DNA of 49,390 nucleotides from Dehalococcoidia bacterium (GTDB lineage Bacteria; Chloroflexota; Dehalococcoidia; Tepidiformales; Tepidiformaceae): positions 1 to 49,390 of the forward strand of contig JAGQGZ010000002.1 in NCBI GenBank assembly GCA_020432105.1, in the 5' to 3' direction. The notes under the pieces are model-generated. The model saw only the letters and a program-made list of their open reading frames with translations, was not told where the DNA came from and made no database searches. Positions 23,467-30,696 of the stretch are shown here, piece after piece. Numbering within the stretch: the stretch's first letter is position 1; each line of letters begins with the position of its first letter. Made by a program: the position numbers and the translations under genes.

Positions 23467-24908
23467 CGCGATTCCCCCACCTGGTGGAGCTTGATGAAGT
23501 TGGTGGTGCCGGCGGTGGCGACGGGGAGGCCGGCCACTATCAGCACCTCTTCCCCTTCGGCTACAGCACCGCTTTCGACCAGGTGCTCGTCGACCAGGCG
23601 AAACACCTCGTCGGCGGTGTTTACCGGCCGGCAAAGCATGGGAATGACACCACGGGCGAGGGAGAGCCGGTTTACGACCGCCTGGCTCTGGGAGAGTGCG
23701 TAGATGGGCGCCTGGGGGTGGACCTTGCTCATGAGGACGGCGGTATAGCCACTGCTGGTGTAGCAGACGATGGCACGCATGTTTGCATCGCTCTCGACGA
23801 TGCGGCGTGCAGCAAGTGCCAGGACATAGGAATGATCGTCGGTGTTGGCGCGCGGTGCGGGCGGCGTGCTCACCTGGAGTTCCGATTCGGCCCGGCGGAT
23901 GATCCGGTCCATCATCGCCACGGTTTCGACGGGGTAACGCCCGACGGCCGTTTCACCGCTCAGCATCAAGGCGTCCGAGAGGTCCCACACGGCGTTGGCA
24001 ACATCGCTGGCTTCGGCACGAGTGGGACGCGGGGAGTTGATCATGGACTCGAGCATCTGGGTTGCGGTGATGACCGGTACTTTGTGGAGTGCGGCGGAGG
24101 CGATGATCCGGCGCTGCTGCACCGGTACGTCTTCCGGGGGCAGTTCGACGCCGAGGTCACCGCGGGCCACCATCGCACCGTCAGTCTCAGCCATGATGGC
24201 GTCGAGGTTTTCGATGGCCTTGCGCCGCTCGATCTTGGCGATGATGGGGATGTCGCCACCGCAAGCGTTGATCGTGGCCCGCGCCGCCGCGACATCGCTC
24301 ACCTCGCGAACGAAGCTCAGGGCGAAGTAATCCACCCCGGCCCTGACGCCGGCGGCGATCGCCTCCCTATCACGGTCGGTGAGGGAAGGGAGCTGGAGCC
24401 GGGTGTGGGGCAGGCTGACACCGCGATTGGCGCCGAGTGAGCCCCCAAAGACGACTTCGGCCACGACATCCTGGCCCTTGATTTCGACAACGGTGAGTTC
24501 GATATTGCCGTCATCGAGAAGGATGGGGTCGCCGGCCTGAACATCCTCGGCGAGGCGGGCGAAGTTCACGTGCACCTGGCGGGCATCGCTACCTACGAGT
24601 TCCGGGGTGACACGGAGTCGCTGACCACGCTTGAGGGGGACGGGTTCGGCACCGGCAAGGGGACCGGTGCGCAGCTTTGGCCCGCCGAGGTCGAGGAGGA
24701 TGCCGATCGGACGTCCTTCGGCACGAGATGCTGCCCGGAGCCTTTCGGCGGTCGCTACATGGCCCGCGATATCGCCATGACTGGTGTTGAGGCGAGCGAC
24801 ATCCATGCCCGCGCCAATCATGGCCTGGATTGTTGCAGGATCGGCCGATGCGGGACCGAGAGTGCAGACGATCCGTGCCTTGCGCGTGGCCCGGGGCTCA
24901 TGGTTCAT
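23463..24908 (-). CDS. pyk: Pyruvate kinase
   Basis: This complete 481-residue pyruvate kinase has RKARIVCTLGPAS at the N-terminus, GMDVARLNTSHG, ILLDLGGPKLRTG, the catalytic lysine in IIAKIERRKAIENL, metal-binding ARGDLGVELP, and ATQMLESMI and LSGETAVGRYP. The C-terminal alpha/beta domain follows. It converts phosphoenolpyruvate and ADP to pyruvate and ATP. The ATG at 24908 is preceded by TACACT ending 7 nt away, so the message is probably leaderless. The 57-residue distance to the opposite leaderless gene makes this a compact divergent promoter pair. Confidence 0.97.
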   Translation of the reverse strand: MNHEPRATRKARIVCTLGPASADPATIQAMIGAGMDVARLNTSHGDIAGHVATAERLRAASRAEGRPIGILLDLGGPKLRTGPLAGAEPVPLKRGQRLRVTPELVGSDARQVHVNFARLAEDVQAGDPILLDDGNIELTVVEIKGQDVVAEVVFGGSLGANRGVSLPHTRLQLPSLTDRDREAIAAGVRAGVDYFALSFVREVSDVAAARATINACGGDIPIIAKIERRKAIENLDAIMAETDGAMVARGDLGVELPPEDVPVQQRRIIASAALHKVPVITATQMLESMINSPRPTRAEASDVANAVWDLSDALMLSGETAVGRYPVETVAMMDRIIRRAESELQVSTPPAPRANTDDHSYVLALAARRIVESDANMRAIVCYTSSGYTAVLMSKVHPQAPIYALSQSQAVVNRLSLARGVIPMLCRPVNTADEVFRLVDEHLVESGAVAEGEEVLIVAGLPVATAGTTNFIKLHQVGESR

Positions 24909-24915
24909 TGCAGCC

Positions 24916-24921
24916 AGTGTA
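24916..24921 (-). promoter_or_regulatory. Putative -10 box TACACT of a leaderless pyk promoter
   Basis: TACACT on the minus strand ends 7 nt before the pyk ATG at 24908. Confidence 0.6.
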
Positions 24922-24953
24922 GCGAAGCCCTGTAAGCGGATGATGTTGGGGAT

Positions 24954-24959
24954 TACCAT
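24954..24959 (+). promoter_or_regulatory. Putative -10 box TACCAT of a leaderless promoter
   Basis: TACCAT ends 6 nt before the ATG at 24966. Together with the pyk box it forms two divergent leaderless promoters with starts 57 nt apart. Confidence 0.6.
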
Positions 24960-24965
24960 AGCCAC

Positions 24966-25493
24966 ATGCCGAAAGCGAACGGGACATTGAAAGCACGCGA
25001 GTTCCTGTTCGCCTGCGAAGACCGGGCGATGGCCCAGCTACCTTCCTCGGTGCCGCAGCCTGAACGGAAGGTGATGTGGACGATTCTCCAACTCCACTAC
25101 GGCGATCCCTTCGTTCACTTCGAGATCCAGCCGCAGGTCTCGCGGGGCCAGGTCGAACTCGGCCTCCATTTCGAGGGTGTCCTCGACAAGAATGAGGAGT
25201 GGGCGCAACGCATCGCCAACCTGGCGGCACCGATCGCAGGAACACTGGGGCCGGCATGGGAACTGGAAGAGTGGACTGCATCGTGGCGGCGACTGCACAG
25301 GGTCTTCCATTTCGACCGGCTTACGAGCGTGCTGGCCAGCGAAGTAGCCGAACAGTACGCGCTGCTGATCGGTACGCTTCATCCAGTCGTCCGGGAAGGG
25401 CTGGAAGTGATCGGCCAGTCGAAACCGCACCAGCCGGCACCTTCGACCGGGACTGGCGGAAGACGCTGGCAGCGCCAACGTGCGCGGCGCTAG
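24966..25493 (+). CDS. Hypothetical soluble protein
   Basis: I do not recognise this 175-residue protein. It has no membrane segment or signal peptide. The middle (MWTILQLHYGDPFVHFEIQP, VELGLHFEGVLDKNEEWAQRI) looks like an alternating strand/helix domain, and the end is basic and disordered (GGRRWQRQRARR). A TACCAT box 6 nt before the ATG supports this start. It is divergent from pyk and convergent, with a 4-base stop overlap, with the Nudix gene. No function is proposed. Confidence 0.65.
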   Translation: MPKANGTLKAREFLFACEDRAMAQLPSSVPQPERKVMWTILQLHYGDPFVHFEIQPQVSRGQVELGLHFEGVLDKNEEWAQRIANLAAPIAGTLGPAWELEEWTASWRRLHRVFHFDRLTSVLASEVAEQYALLIGTLHPVVREGLEVIGQSKPHQPAPSTGTGGRRWQRQRARR

Positions 25494-26335
25494 TGGAACA
25501 TCGCCTTGTAGGCCGGGCTCTCGACGAATTCCCCGAGGATTCGGCGGGTGACGGGGGCCAGGGGGGCACCGGCTAGTCCCTCGCGGTCGACATAGACATA
25601 TTCGTTACCGTCGAGACCGAGCATGGCGGCGTCGAGGTCGGCGTCATGGTAGTAGAGGTGCATGGTTTCGAACGGCGCGTTGGGAAAGCCAGACGAGCGC
25701 CGATAGGTGCGAAATAGCCTGAGGGTGGGCAGCAATGCCGAGGTCTCCGCTTCGAACCCCCGGAGGGCGGCGATGTCGGGGCTCTCTGCAGCAGTGATCG
25801 TGACCATTGGCAGCCGGAAGTCCTCGGTGGTGAGATGGCCGTGCCCAAGACGGTCGCGGCGCAGGAGGATCCGGCCCCAGCGATCGATGGCGATGACGGC
25901 GGCGCCACTCGAAACCGGGCTGTGCATGAGTTCGGCGTAAGCGGCGCTGGCAGTGAAGTCCCGAATGAATCTCCGGGTGCGAGGGTTCAAAGGGAGAGCA
26001 TCGATTTCCTGCGGTTGCCAGTACTGGAAGTCGATACCTTCGAACACGGTGATCCGCTCGCGCTCCACGGCGTCGTTGGAACAGAAAGCGTGGAGGGCCG
26101 ACGCTTCGTCGACGAGGTCGATGAAGTCGCCGAAGTGGACAACCGACTGGAGGGGCACGCCGGTTTCCTCGAGGAATTCGCGGTGTACCGTCTGTTCAGG
26201 GGTCTCATCCCCTTCGCGGCCACCACCGGGAACAGCCCAGCGGCCATAACCCGCAGGTGGCACGTTGTCGTCGCGCTGTTGAAGGAGGACACGGCCCGTG
26301 GGATCGACGAGGAGGATCGCGCTGCCTTCAGTCAT
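25490..26335 (-). CDS. Tandem Nudix-fold protein with one active and one degenerate Nudix domain
   Basis: This 281-residue protein is an internal duplication. The first half carries a complete Nudix box (residues about 38-60, GGREGDETPEQTVHREFLEE then TGV) able to bind Mg and hydrolyse a nucleoside-diphosphate-linked substrate. The second half repeats the fold (AVIAIDRWGRILLRRDRLG) but has no Nudix box. Both halves end in matching segments: TRRFIRDFTASAAYAELMH and TRRILGEFVESPAYKAMFH. The second half may be a substrate-recognition or structural copy. A TACCCT box ends 6 nt before the ATG, so expression is probably leaderless. The substrate is unknown. Confidence 0.82.
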   Translation of the reverse strand: MTEGSAILLVDPTGRVLLQQRDDNVPPAGYGRWAVPGGGREGDETPEQTVHREFLEETGVPLQSVVHFGDFIDLVDEASALHAFCSNDAVERERITVFEGIDFQYWQPQEIDALPLNPRTRRFIRDFTASAAYAELMHSPVSSGAAVIAIDRWGRILLRRDRLGHGHLTTEDFRLPMVTITAAESPDIAALRGFEAETSALLPTLRLFRTYRRSSGFPNAPFETMHLYYHDADLDAAMLGLDGNEYVYVDREGLAGAPLAPVTRRILGEFVESPAYKAMFH

Positions 26336-26341
26336 TCGCTC

Positions 26342-26347
26342 AGGGTA
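26342..26347 (-). promoter_or_regulatory. Putative -10 box TACCCT of a leaderless promoter
   Basis: TACCCT on the minus strand ends 6 nt before the Nudix-gene ATG at 26335. Confidence 0.5.
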
Positions 26348-26358
26348 GCGGGTGGCGG

Positions 26359-27243
26359 TTAGTCGCCAAGCACGACTTCGTCGCCTTCGTGGATCTCGCC
26401 CGGAGCTGAAATAAGGGCGTAGACGCCAAAGTCCTGTGCAGTCTCGCGGACGAGGGTCCGCATCACAGATGGAGCGCGCTCGAGCCCGGGCTGGGCATGG
26501 GTAGGCATCGCACAGCGGAGAGTGCGGGCCTTAACATCGAGCCGCAGCCCGCCGATCGAGACCGTCCGGTCACACCAATCGAGTTCCAGGAAGCCGGGGG
26601 CACCGGTGCTGACGACGATGTTGGCACGGAAGCGACGGCTGTCGGCATCGGCGGCAGGGTTCAGGCGGGCGAGTTCGGCGAGAGAGCTCGTGGTAATGAG
26701 ATGCAGCGGGGCAACGTCGAAATAGGTGCCCGGCGGGGTCGCGAACTCACGAAGCTGGGCGAGTCCGGGAAGCGACGCCATCCCCGCGGCATTCGGCATC
26801 GGGTCACCATCTTCGAGCGCGAACATGGCCATAGCCTGGGCTTTCGGGTCTTCGAAATCGGGTTTGCCGCGGCGGTAATGGGCGGTATCCGACGCCGGCT
26901 TTAAGGGAGAGAGCCGAAGGTTGCGGCCCAGGTCCGCGGTCAGGGCCGAAGACGCGTGGGCCAGGTCGTCGCTGGTGAGGAGGGCGCCGCCGGGCGCATC
27001 GATGGCCACCGGGGGAGAGATATTGCCGTTTGGTTCGCTGGTATAGCGGGCACGGTACTGGAGGAGCTTTGGCAGTAGCTTGGCGTTACGAATCTGACCG
27101 GCATCTTCGTCGTAGAGTGCCCAGCCGCGGTCACCGGGCAGGCCCCCTTCGCCAACGAAGACCGATGGGATGCGTTCGCCACCCATCGACTTCACGGGAT
27201 ATCGCCAGATTTCGGCAACAGTACCAACGGTTTGTCCTGCCAC
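26359..27243 (-). CDS. MOSC-domain protein
   Basis: This 294-residue protein has the N-terminal MOSC beta-barrel (VAEIWRYPVKSMGGERIPS, LPGDRGWALYDEDAGQIRNA) and the C-terminal MOSC domain with the conserved cysteine in RTLRCAMPTHAQPG. MOSC proteins bind molybdenum cofactor and transfer or use its sulfur in reductive reactions. It begins 5 nt after the GerW-like gene with a GTG start and a weak upstream purine stretch, so it is translated as part of that operon. With the XdhC protein at the window start it is the second molybdenum-cofactor-related gene here, but there is no shared cluster. Confidence 0.85.
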   Translation of the reverse strand: MAGQTVGTVAEIWRYPVKSMGGERIPSVFVGEGGLPGDRGWALYDEDAGQIRNAKLLPKLLQYRARYTSEPNGNISPPVAIDAPGGALLTSDDLAHASSALTADLGRNLRLSPLKPASDTAHYRRGKPDFEDPKAQAMAMFALEDGDPMPNAAGMASLPGLAQLREFATPPGTYFDVAPLHLITTSSLAELARLNPAADADSRRFRANIVVSTGAPGFLELDWCDRTVSIGGLRLDVKARTLRCAMPTHAQPGLERAPSVMRTLVRETAQDFGVYALISAPGEIHEGDEVVLGD

Positions 27244-27248
27244 GATCC

Positions 27249-27662
27249 CTACCTGAAGAGCGCCCTGAGGCCGCGCAGGAAGAGGAATCCCGCGACCCCA
27301 CCGGCAAGGACAACCGGCCAGAGATCGGCCGTGTGATGGATGGGCCGGAATTCGGCACCGGCAGCCGAGATCTCGATGAACCCGAGGGGCGTGGCCGTAG
27401 TGCCGCCGCCGCCCCCACCGCCTTCGCCGGAGTCGTCGTCCTTTCCACTGCCGCTGCCGCCCCCGGCCCCGAAGCCGATGCGCACCTTGGCGACGGGGAT
27501 GATGGTGACGCCGTCACGTTCGACGGGTTCGCCGAAGACCGCAGTGGCAGAAGCATGCTGACCGAGTCGCTCGGCCACGACGCCAAGGATGCGATCGACG
27601 CGTGAGTTGGCTGCCGCATAGGCGTCGTCGAAGGCCGTCGAGGACTCGTAGTCGGTAGTCAT
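27249..27662 (-). CDS. GerW/YtfJ-family protein with C-terminal membrane helix
   Basis: This 137-residue protein has the GerW (YtfJ) signature VFGEPVERDGVTIIPVAKVRIGFGAGGG, then a glycine/acidic loop and PLGFIEIS. A C-terminal hydrophobic helix (LWPVVLAGGVAGFLFLRGLRALF) is added. In Bacillus the family is linked to spore germination, but members occur widely in non-spore-formers with unknown role. GGAG lies 8 nt before the ATG at 27662. It heads a two-gene operon with the MOSC gene. Confidence 0.82.
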   Translation of the reverse strand: MTTDYESSTAFDDAYAAANSRVDRILGVVAERLGQHASATAVFGEPVERDGVTIIPVAKVRIGFGAGGGSGSGKDDDSGEGGGGGGGTTATPLGFIEISAAGAEFRPIHHTADLWPVVLAGGVAGFLFLRGLRALFR

Positions 27663-27753
27663 GGTTCGCTCCTTCGCCCGCTACTGTGCCGCGTGACGCC
27701 AGCGCTGGCAAGGCACCGGCCCCTCAGCGTTCGAGCCCGGTTCGATGGCGCGC

Positions 27754-27759
27754 TACCAT
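27754..27759 (+). promoter_or_regulatory. Putative -10 box TACCAT of a leaderless promoter
   Basis: TACCAT ends 7 nt before the GTG at 27767. Confidence 0.6.
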
Positions 27760-27766
27760 TGAACAC

Positions 27767-29038
27767 GTGGACCAGCCCAAAGTCGCTGCCGTAATCACGC
27801 TTGGCTGCAAGCTCAACCTGGCTGACAGCGCGGAGATCGGTCGCCAGTTGCAGGACCGCGGCTTCGCTGTCACGGACAGGCTCTGTGAAGCGAGCGCCTA
27901 CGTGCTGAACACCTGCTCGGTAACGCACGTGGCGGACCAGAAATCGCGGCGTCTGATCCGGGCGGCGAGGAGGATATCGCCGGGGGCCATCGTAACGGTC
28001 ACGGGCTGCTACCCGCAGACGGCAGGCGAAGCTCGAGTGCTCGAACTTGGCGCGGACCTTGTTGTCGGTACACGAGACAGGGACAAAGACGAACTGGTCA
28101 GCTTCATTGGCGACCGGGTGAGCGTGCCCGCCAATGCCGAGTCGACGGAGACGACGCACACGCGGGCGTTTGTGAAGGCGCAGGAAGGCTGCAACGACGT
28201 TTGTGCATTCTGCATCGTTCCGCGCACGCGGCATCGAGAGGAGTCGCGCTCGATCGAACGCGTTGTCCAGGAGGTTCGGGAAGCGGTAGGGCGCGGGGTG
28301 CGCGAGGCAGTGATCACCGGGACGCAGTTAGGGGCATGGGGGAGGGACTTCGATCCACCCCTCGCACCACACCGGCTGATCGGAGGCATCCTCGAACAGA
28401 CGGACATCGCGCGGCTGCGTTTCAGCTCGCTGCAACCGCAGGACATCACCCCGGAGCTGCTCGCCACCTGGCAGGATCCCCGCGTGATGCCGCACTTCCA
28501 CCTGGCCCTGCAGAGCGGCAGTGAGAACGTGCTGCAGGCGATGCGGCGGCGATATGCGGCCCGCGAGTTCCTGGAGGCGGTCGAACGGATTCGTGGGGCG
28601 GTCGCTGATGTTGCGATTACGACGGATGTCATCGCGGGCTTCCCGGGGGAGACGGATGCTGACTTCGAGGCGACGCTGTCGTTGGCCCGGGAGGCCGGCT
28701 TTTCGCGCATCCACGCGTTTCCGTATTCGCCACGAACGGGGACGGTTGCGATGAAGCTGGCCGGCCAGGTAGACGCGGAGGTTAAGAAGGAGCGCATGAG
28801 CCGACTGCTTGGCCTTGGCGATGAACTGGCCGCAGAGTTCCGGAAGGCCCACGAGGGAACCGTTCGCCCCGTCCTCTGGGAACAGGCGCGCATGGTCGAG
28901 GGAAGACAATACTGGCACGGCTACACCGACAACTACATCCCCGTATATGCTGCAGGCGGCCACCTCTCCAACCGCATCACCATGACCCGGCTCGGCGCAC
29001 TTTTGCACGATGGGCTGAGCGGGGAGACTGCCGGATAA
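27767..29038 (+). CDS. mtaB: tRNA (t6A37) methylthiotransferase MtaB
   Basis: This 423-residue radical-SAM methylthiotransferase has N-terminal cluster cysteines C14, C50 and C81 (TLGCKLN, NTCSVTH, TGCYPQ) and the radical-SAM triad C142, C146, C149 (EGCNDVCAFCIVPR). A TRAM-like C-terminal region follows. It converts t6A to ms2t6A at position 37 of tRNAs reading ANN codons. An open frame starts earlier at 27686, but GTG at 27767 gives the family's usual N-terminus and has TACCAT 7 nt before it. The AmaP-like gene follows after 4 nt. Confidence 0.93.
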   Translation: MDQPKVAAVITLGCKLNLADSAEIGRQLQDRGFAVTDRLCEASAYVLNTCSVTHVADQKSRRLIRAARRISPGAIVTVTGCYPQTAGEARVLELGADLVVGTRDRDKDELVSFIGDRVSVPANAESTETTHTRAFVKAQEGCNDVCAFCIVPRTRHREESRSIERVVQEVREAVGRGVREAVITGTQLGAWGRDFDPPLAPHRLIGGILEQTDIARLRFSSLQPQDITPELLATWQDPRVMPHFHLALQSGSENVLQAMRRRYAAREFLEAVERIRGAVADVAITTDVIAGFPGETDADFEATLSLAREAGFSRIHAFPYSPRTGTVAMKLAGQVDAEVKKERMSRLLGLGDELAAEFRKAHEGTVRPVLWEQARMVEGRQYWHGYTDNYIPVYAAGGHLSNRITMTRLGALLHDGLSGETAG

Positions 29039-29042
29039 GACG

Positions 29043-29837
29043 ATGAACCTACTCGCTCGCTTCTTTCTCACGATCTACGGCCTGCTGCTGATCAGCGCCT
29101 GCGGCGGCCTGGTGGCACTTTCGTTTGCAGAAGACGAGAAGCTCGATGTCTCGATCGGTGACTACAACCTCCAGGCGCTGGTCATCACCTCCGACGGGGC
29201 ACGCATCGCAGTCACCGTGATACTCGCGGCGGTAGCCCTGCTGGGCGCGATCAGCGTCCTGCTCGCGTTCCTTCCCTGGCGCCGCCGGGACCGTGACGCG
29301 ACCGTAAAGATCCAGCGCGGCGGTGGGGGTACGGTCGAGATCACGACGAACGCGGTGGAACGTACGCTGGCTGATGAGCTTCGGCCGTTGCCGGGGGTAC
29401 GTGAGGTGTCGCCGGTCGTCCGGGTTCGGGGCGGCACGGTGGAAACAGAGATCACGCTCTCGATCGACCCGGGCGCGAGCATCGCCGATGTCACCTCCAC
29501 CGTCTCGGAAGCGACGGGACAGGTGCTTCGTGAGCAGATCGGGGCGACCCAGGTACGGCGTCCGACGATCCGGATCACCTACGATGAAATCCAGGTGCGA
29601 CACCCGGCCACAACGCGTCCCGTGACGCCACCGGAAGGACCGCTGCCGCCACCGCCGCCATCAGCGGTGGCCGCGGCCCGCTGGCCGCACGAAGAGCACG
29701 GGGAGGAGGCGGCAGGCCCAACCTGGGAACCGCCGCGAAACGTGCCGGAGCCCGACGATCCCTTCGGCTCCGAAGAACCGGAGCAGGTTGATGGGGGCGA
29801 GACCACAGAGAACGGAGACCCGAGACCCGATGCCTGA
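29043..29837 (+). CDS. AmaP/Asp23-like membrane-anchored protein
   Basis: This 264-residue protein has two N-terminal membrane helices (about 5-28 and 56-80). An alkaline-shock-like domain follows (VEITTNAVERTLADELRPLPGVREVSPVVRVRGGTVET, ISLSIDPGASIADVT-type pattern), then a Pro/acidic-rich tail (from about 195). It resembles AmaP, the membrane anchor of Asp23/Gls24 envelope-stress proteins in Gram-positive bacteria. It starts 4 nt after mtaB and overlaps scpB by 8 nt, so the group mtaB, this gene, scpB and DUF503 is one operon. Confidence 0.7.
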   Translation: MNLLARFFLTIYGLLLISACGGLVALSFAEDEKLDVSIGDYNLQALVITSDGARIAVTVILAAVALLGAISVLLAFLPWRRRDRDATVKIQRGGGGTVEITTNAVERTLADELRPLPGVREVSPVVRVRGGTVETEITLSIDPGASIADVTSTVSEATGQVLREQIGATQVRRPTIRITYDEIQVRHPATTRPVTPPEGPLPPPPPSAVAAARWPHEEHGEEAAGPTWEPPRNVPEPDDPFGSEEPEQVDGGETTENGDPRPDA

Positions 29838-30390
29838 CGACTCGCTGGCGCCGCCATCCCGGAACGAGTTGCCCTGGGTGCTGGAGGCGATGCTCTTTGC
29901 CGCCGGTGAGGAGCCCCAGTCGACGGGAGCACTGGCCCGGGCCTGCGGTGTCGGCGAGGCGACGGTGAAGCGCGCCCTGGCCCAGCTCGCGGAGGATTAC
30001 AAGGCACGGGGGCTGCGCCTGCAGCACGATGGGAACAATCACCGCATTGTCACGGCGGCGCCGTATTCGAAATATGTGGCGCGGCTGCTGGGCCGGGAGG
30101 ACTCGTTCCGGCTTTCGCGGGCGGCACTGGAAACGTTGAGCATTATTGCCTATCGGCAGCCCTGCACCCGTGCCGAGATTGAGGCAGTGCGGGGAGTCAA
30201 CAGCGACCGCATGGTGGCGACGCTGGAACAACGGGGCGTGATCGAAGAGACCGGTCGGGCTGACCGGCCGGGAAGGCCCCGGCTCTACCGGCCGACGCTC
30301 CTCTTCTACGAACACTTCGGCTACACGGGAATCGAAGACCTGCCGCCGCTGCCCGAGGAAGAGCCCGGCGGGGAAGTCGAGCCCTTTTAG
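29830..30390 (+). CDS. scpB: Segregation and condensation protein B
   Basis: This 186-residue protein has two winged-helix domains with the ScpB signature LPWVLEAMLFAAGEEPQST, LSRAALETLSIIAYRQPCTRAEIEAVRGVNSD and the terminal GRPRLYRPTLLFYEHFG. ScpB binds ScpA and SMC in chromosome condensation. ScpA, its usual neighbour, is not in the window. The ATG at 29830 overlaps the preceding gene by 8 nt; an earlier in-frame start at 29788 would give a non-family extension inside that gene. Confidence 0.92.
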   Translation: MPDDSLAPPSRNELPWVLEAMLFAAGEEPQSTGALARACGVGEATVKRALAQLAEDYKARGLRLQHDGNNHRIVTAAPYSKYVARLLGREDSFRLSRAALETLSIIAYRQPCTRAEIEAVRGVNSDRMVATLEQRGVIEETGRADRPGRPRLYRPTLLFYEHFGYTGIEDLPPLPEEEPGGEVEPF

Positions 30391-30393
30391 GCG

Positions 30394-30681
30394 ATGGTCA
30401 TCGGCCTGTTGCACCTGAGCTTCGATGTGCCGGCGGAGTCGCTGAAAGAGAAGCGCAGCATCATTCGGCCGTTGGTGGAGCGTACGCGGGCGCGATTCAA
30501 TGCGAGCGTGGCCGAGGTGGGCGCCAACGACGATGCCGGCTCAGCAATACTGGCGGTGGCGGTGGTAAGCAACGACGCACGGCATGCGGACTCGCAACTC
30601 CAGGCAATCCTCGCGGCGATAGAGGACTGGAGTCATGATGCTGTGCTCTCAGGCGTGGAGACCGAAATCCTCCACGCCTGA
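30394..30681 (+). CDS. DUF503-family protein
   Basis: This 95-residue protein begins MVIGLLHLSFDVPAESLKEKRSIIRPLVERTRARFNASVAEVG, the classic DUF503 (YlxP-like) pattern, with IEDWSHDAVLSGVETEIL at the end. YlxP-type proteins are often encoded near rbfA/infB and are thought to relate to ribosome function. Here it ends the mtaB-scpB operon, 3 nt after the scpB stop. Confidence 0.85.
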   Translation: MVIGLLHLSFDVPAESLKEKRSIIRPLVERTRARFNASVAEVGANDDAGSAILAVAVVSNDARHADSQLQAILAAIEDWSHDAVLSGVETEILHA

Positions 30682-30696
30682 AGCGAACGTACCGGT

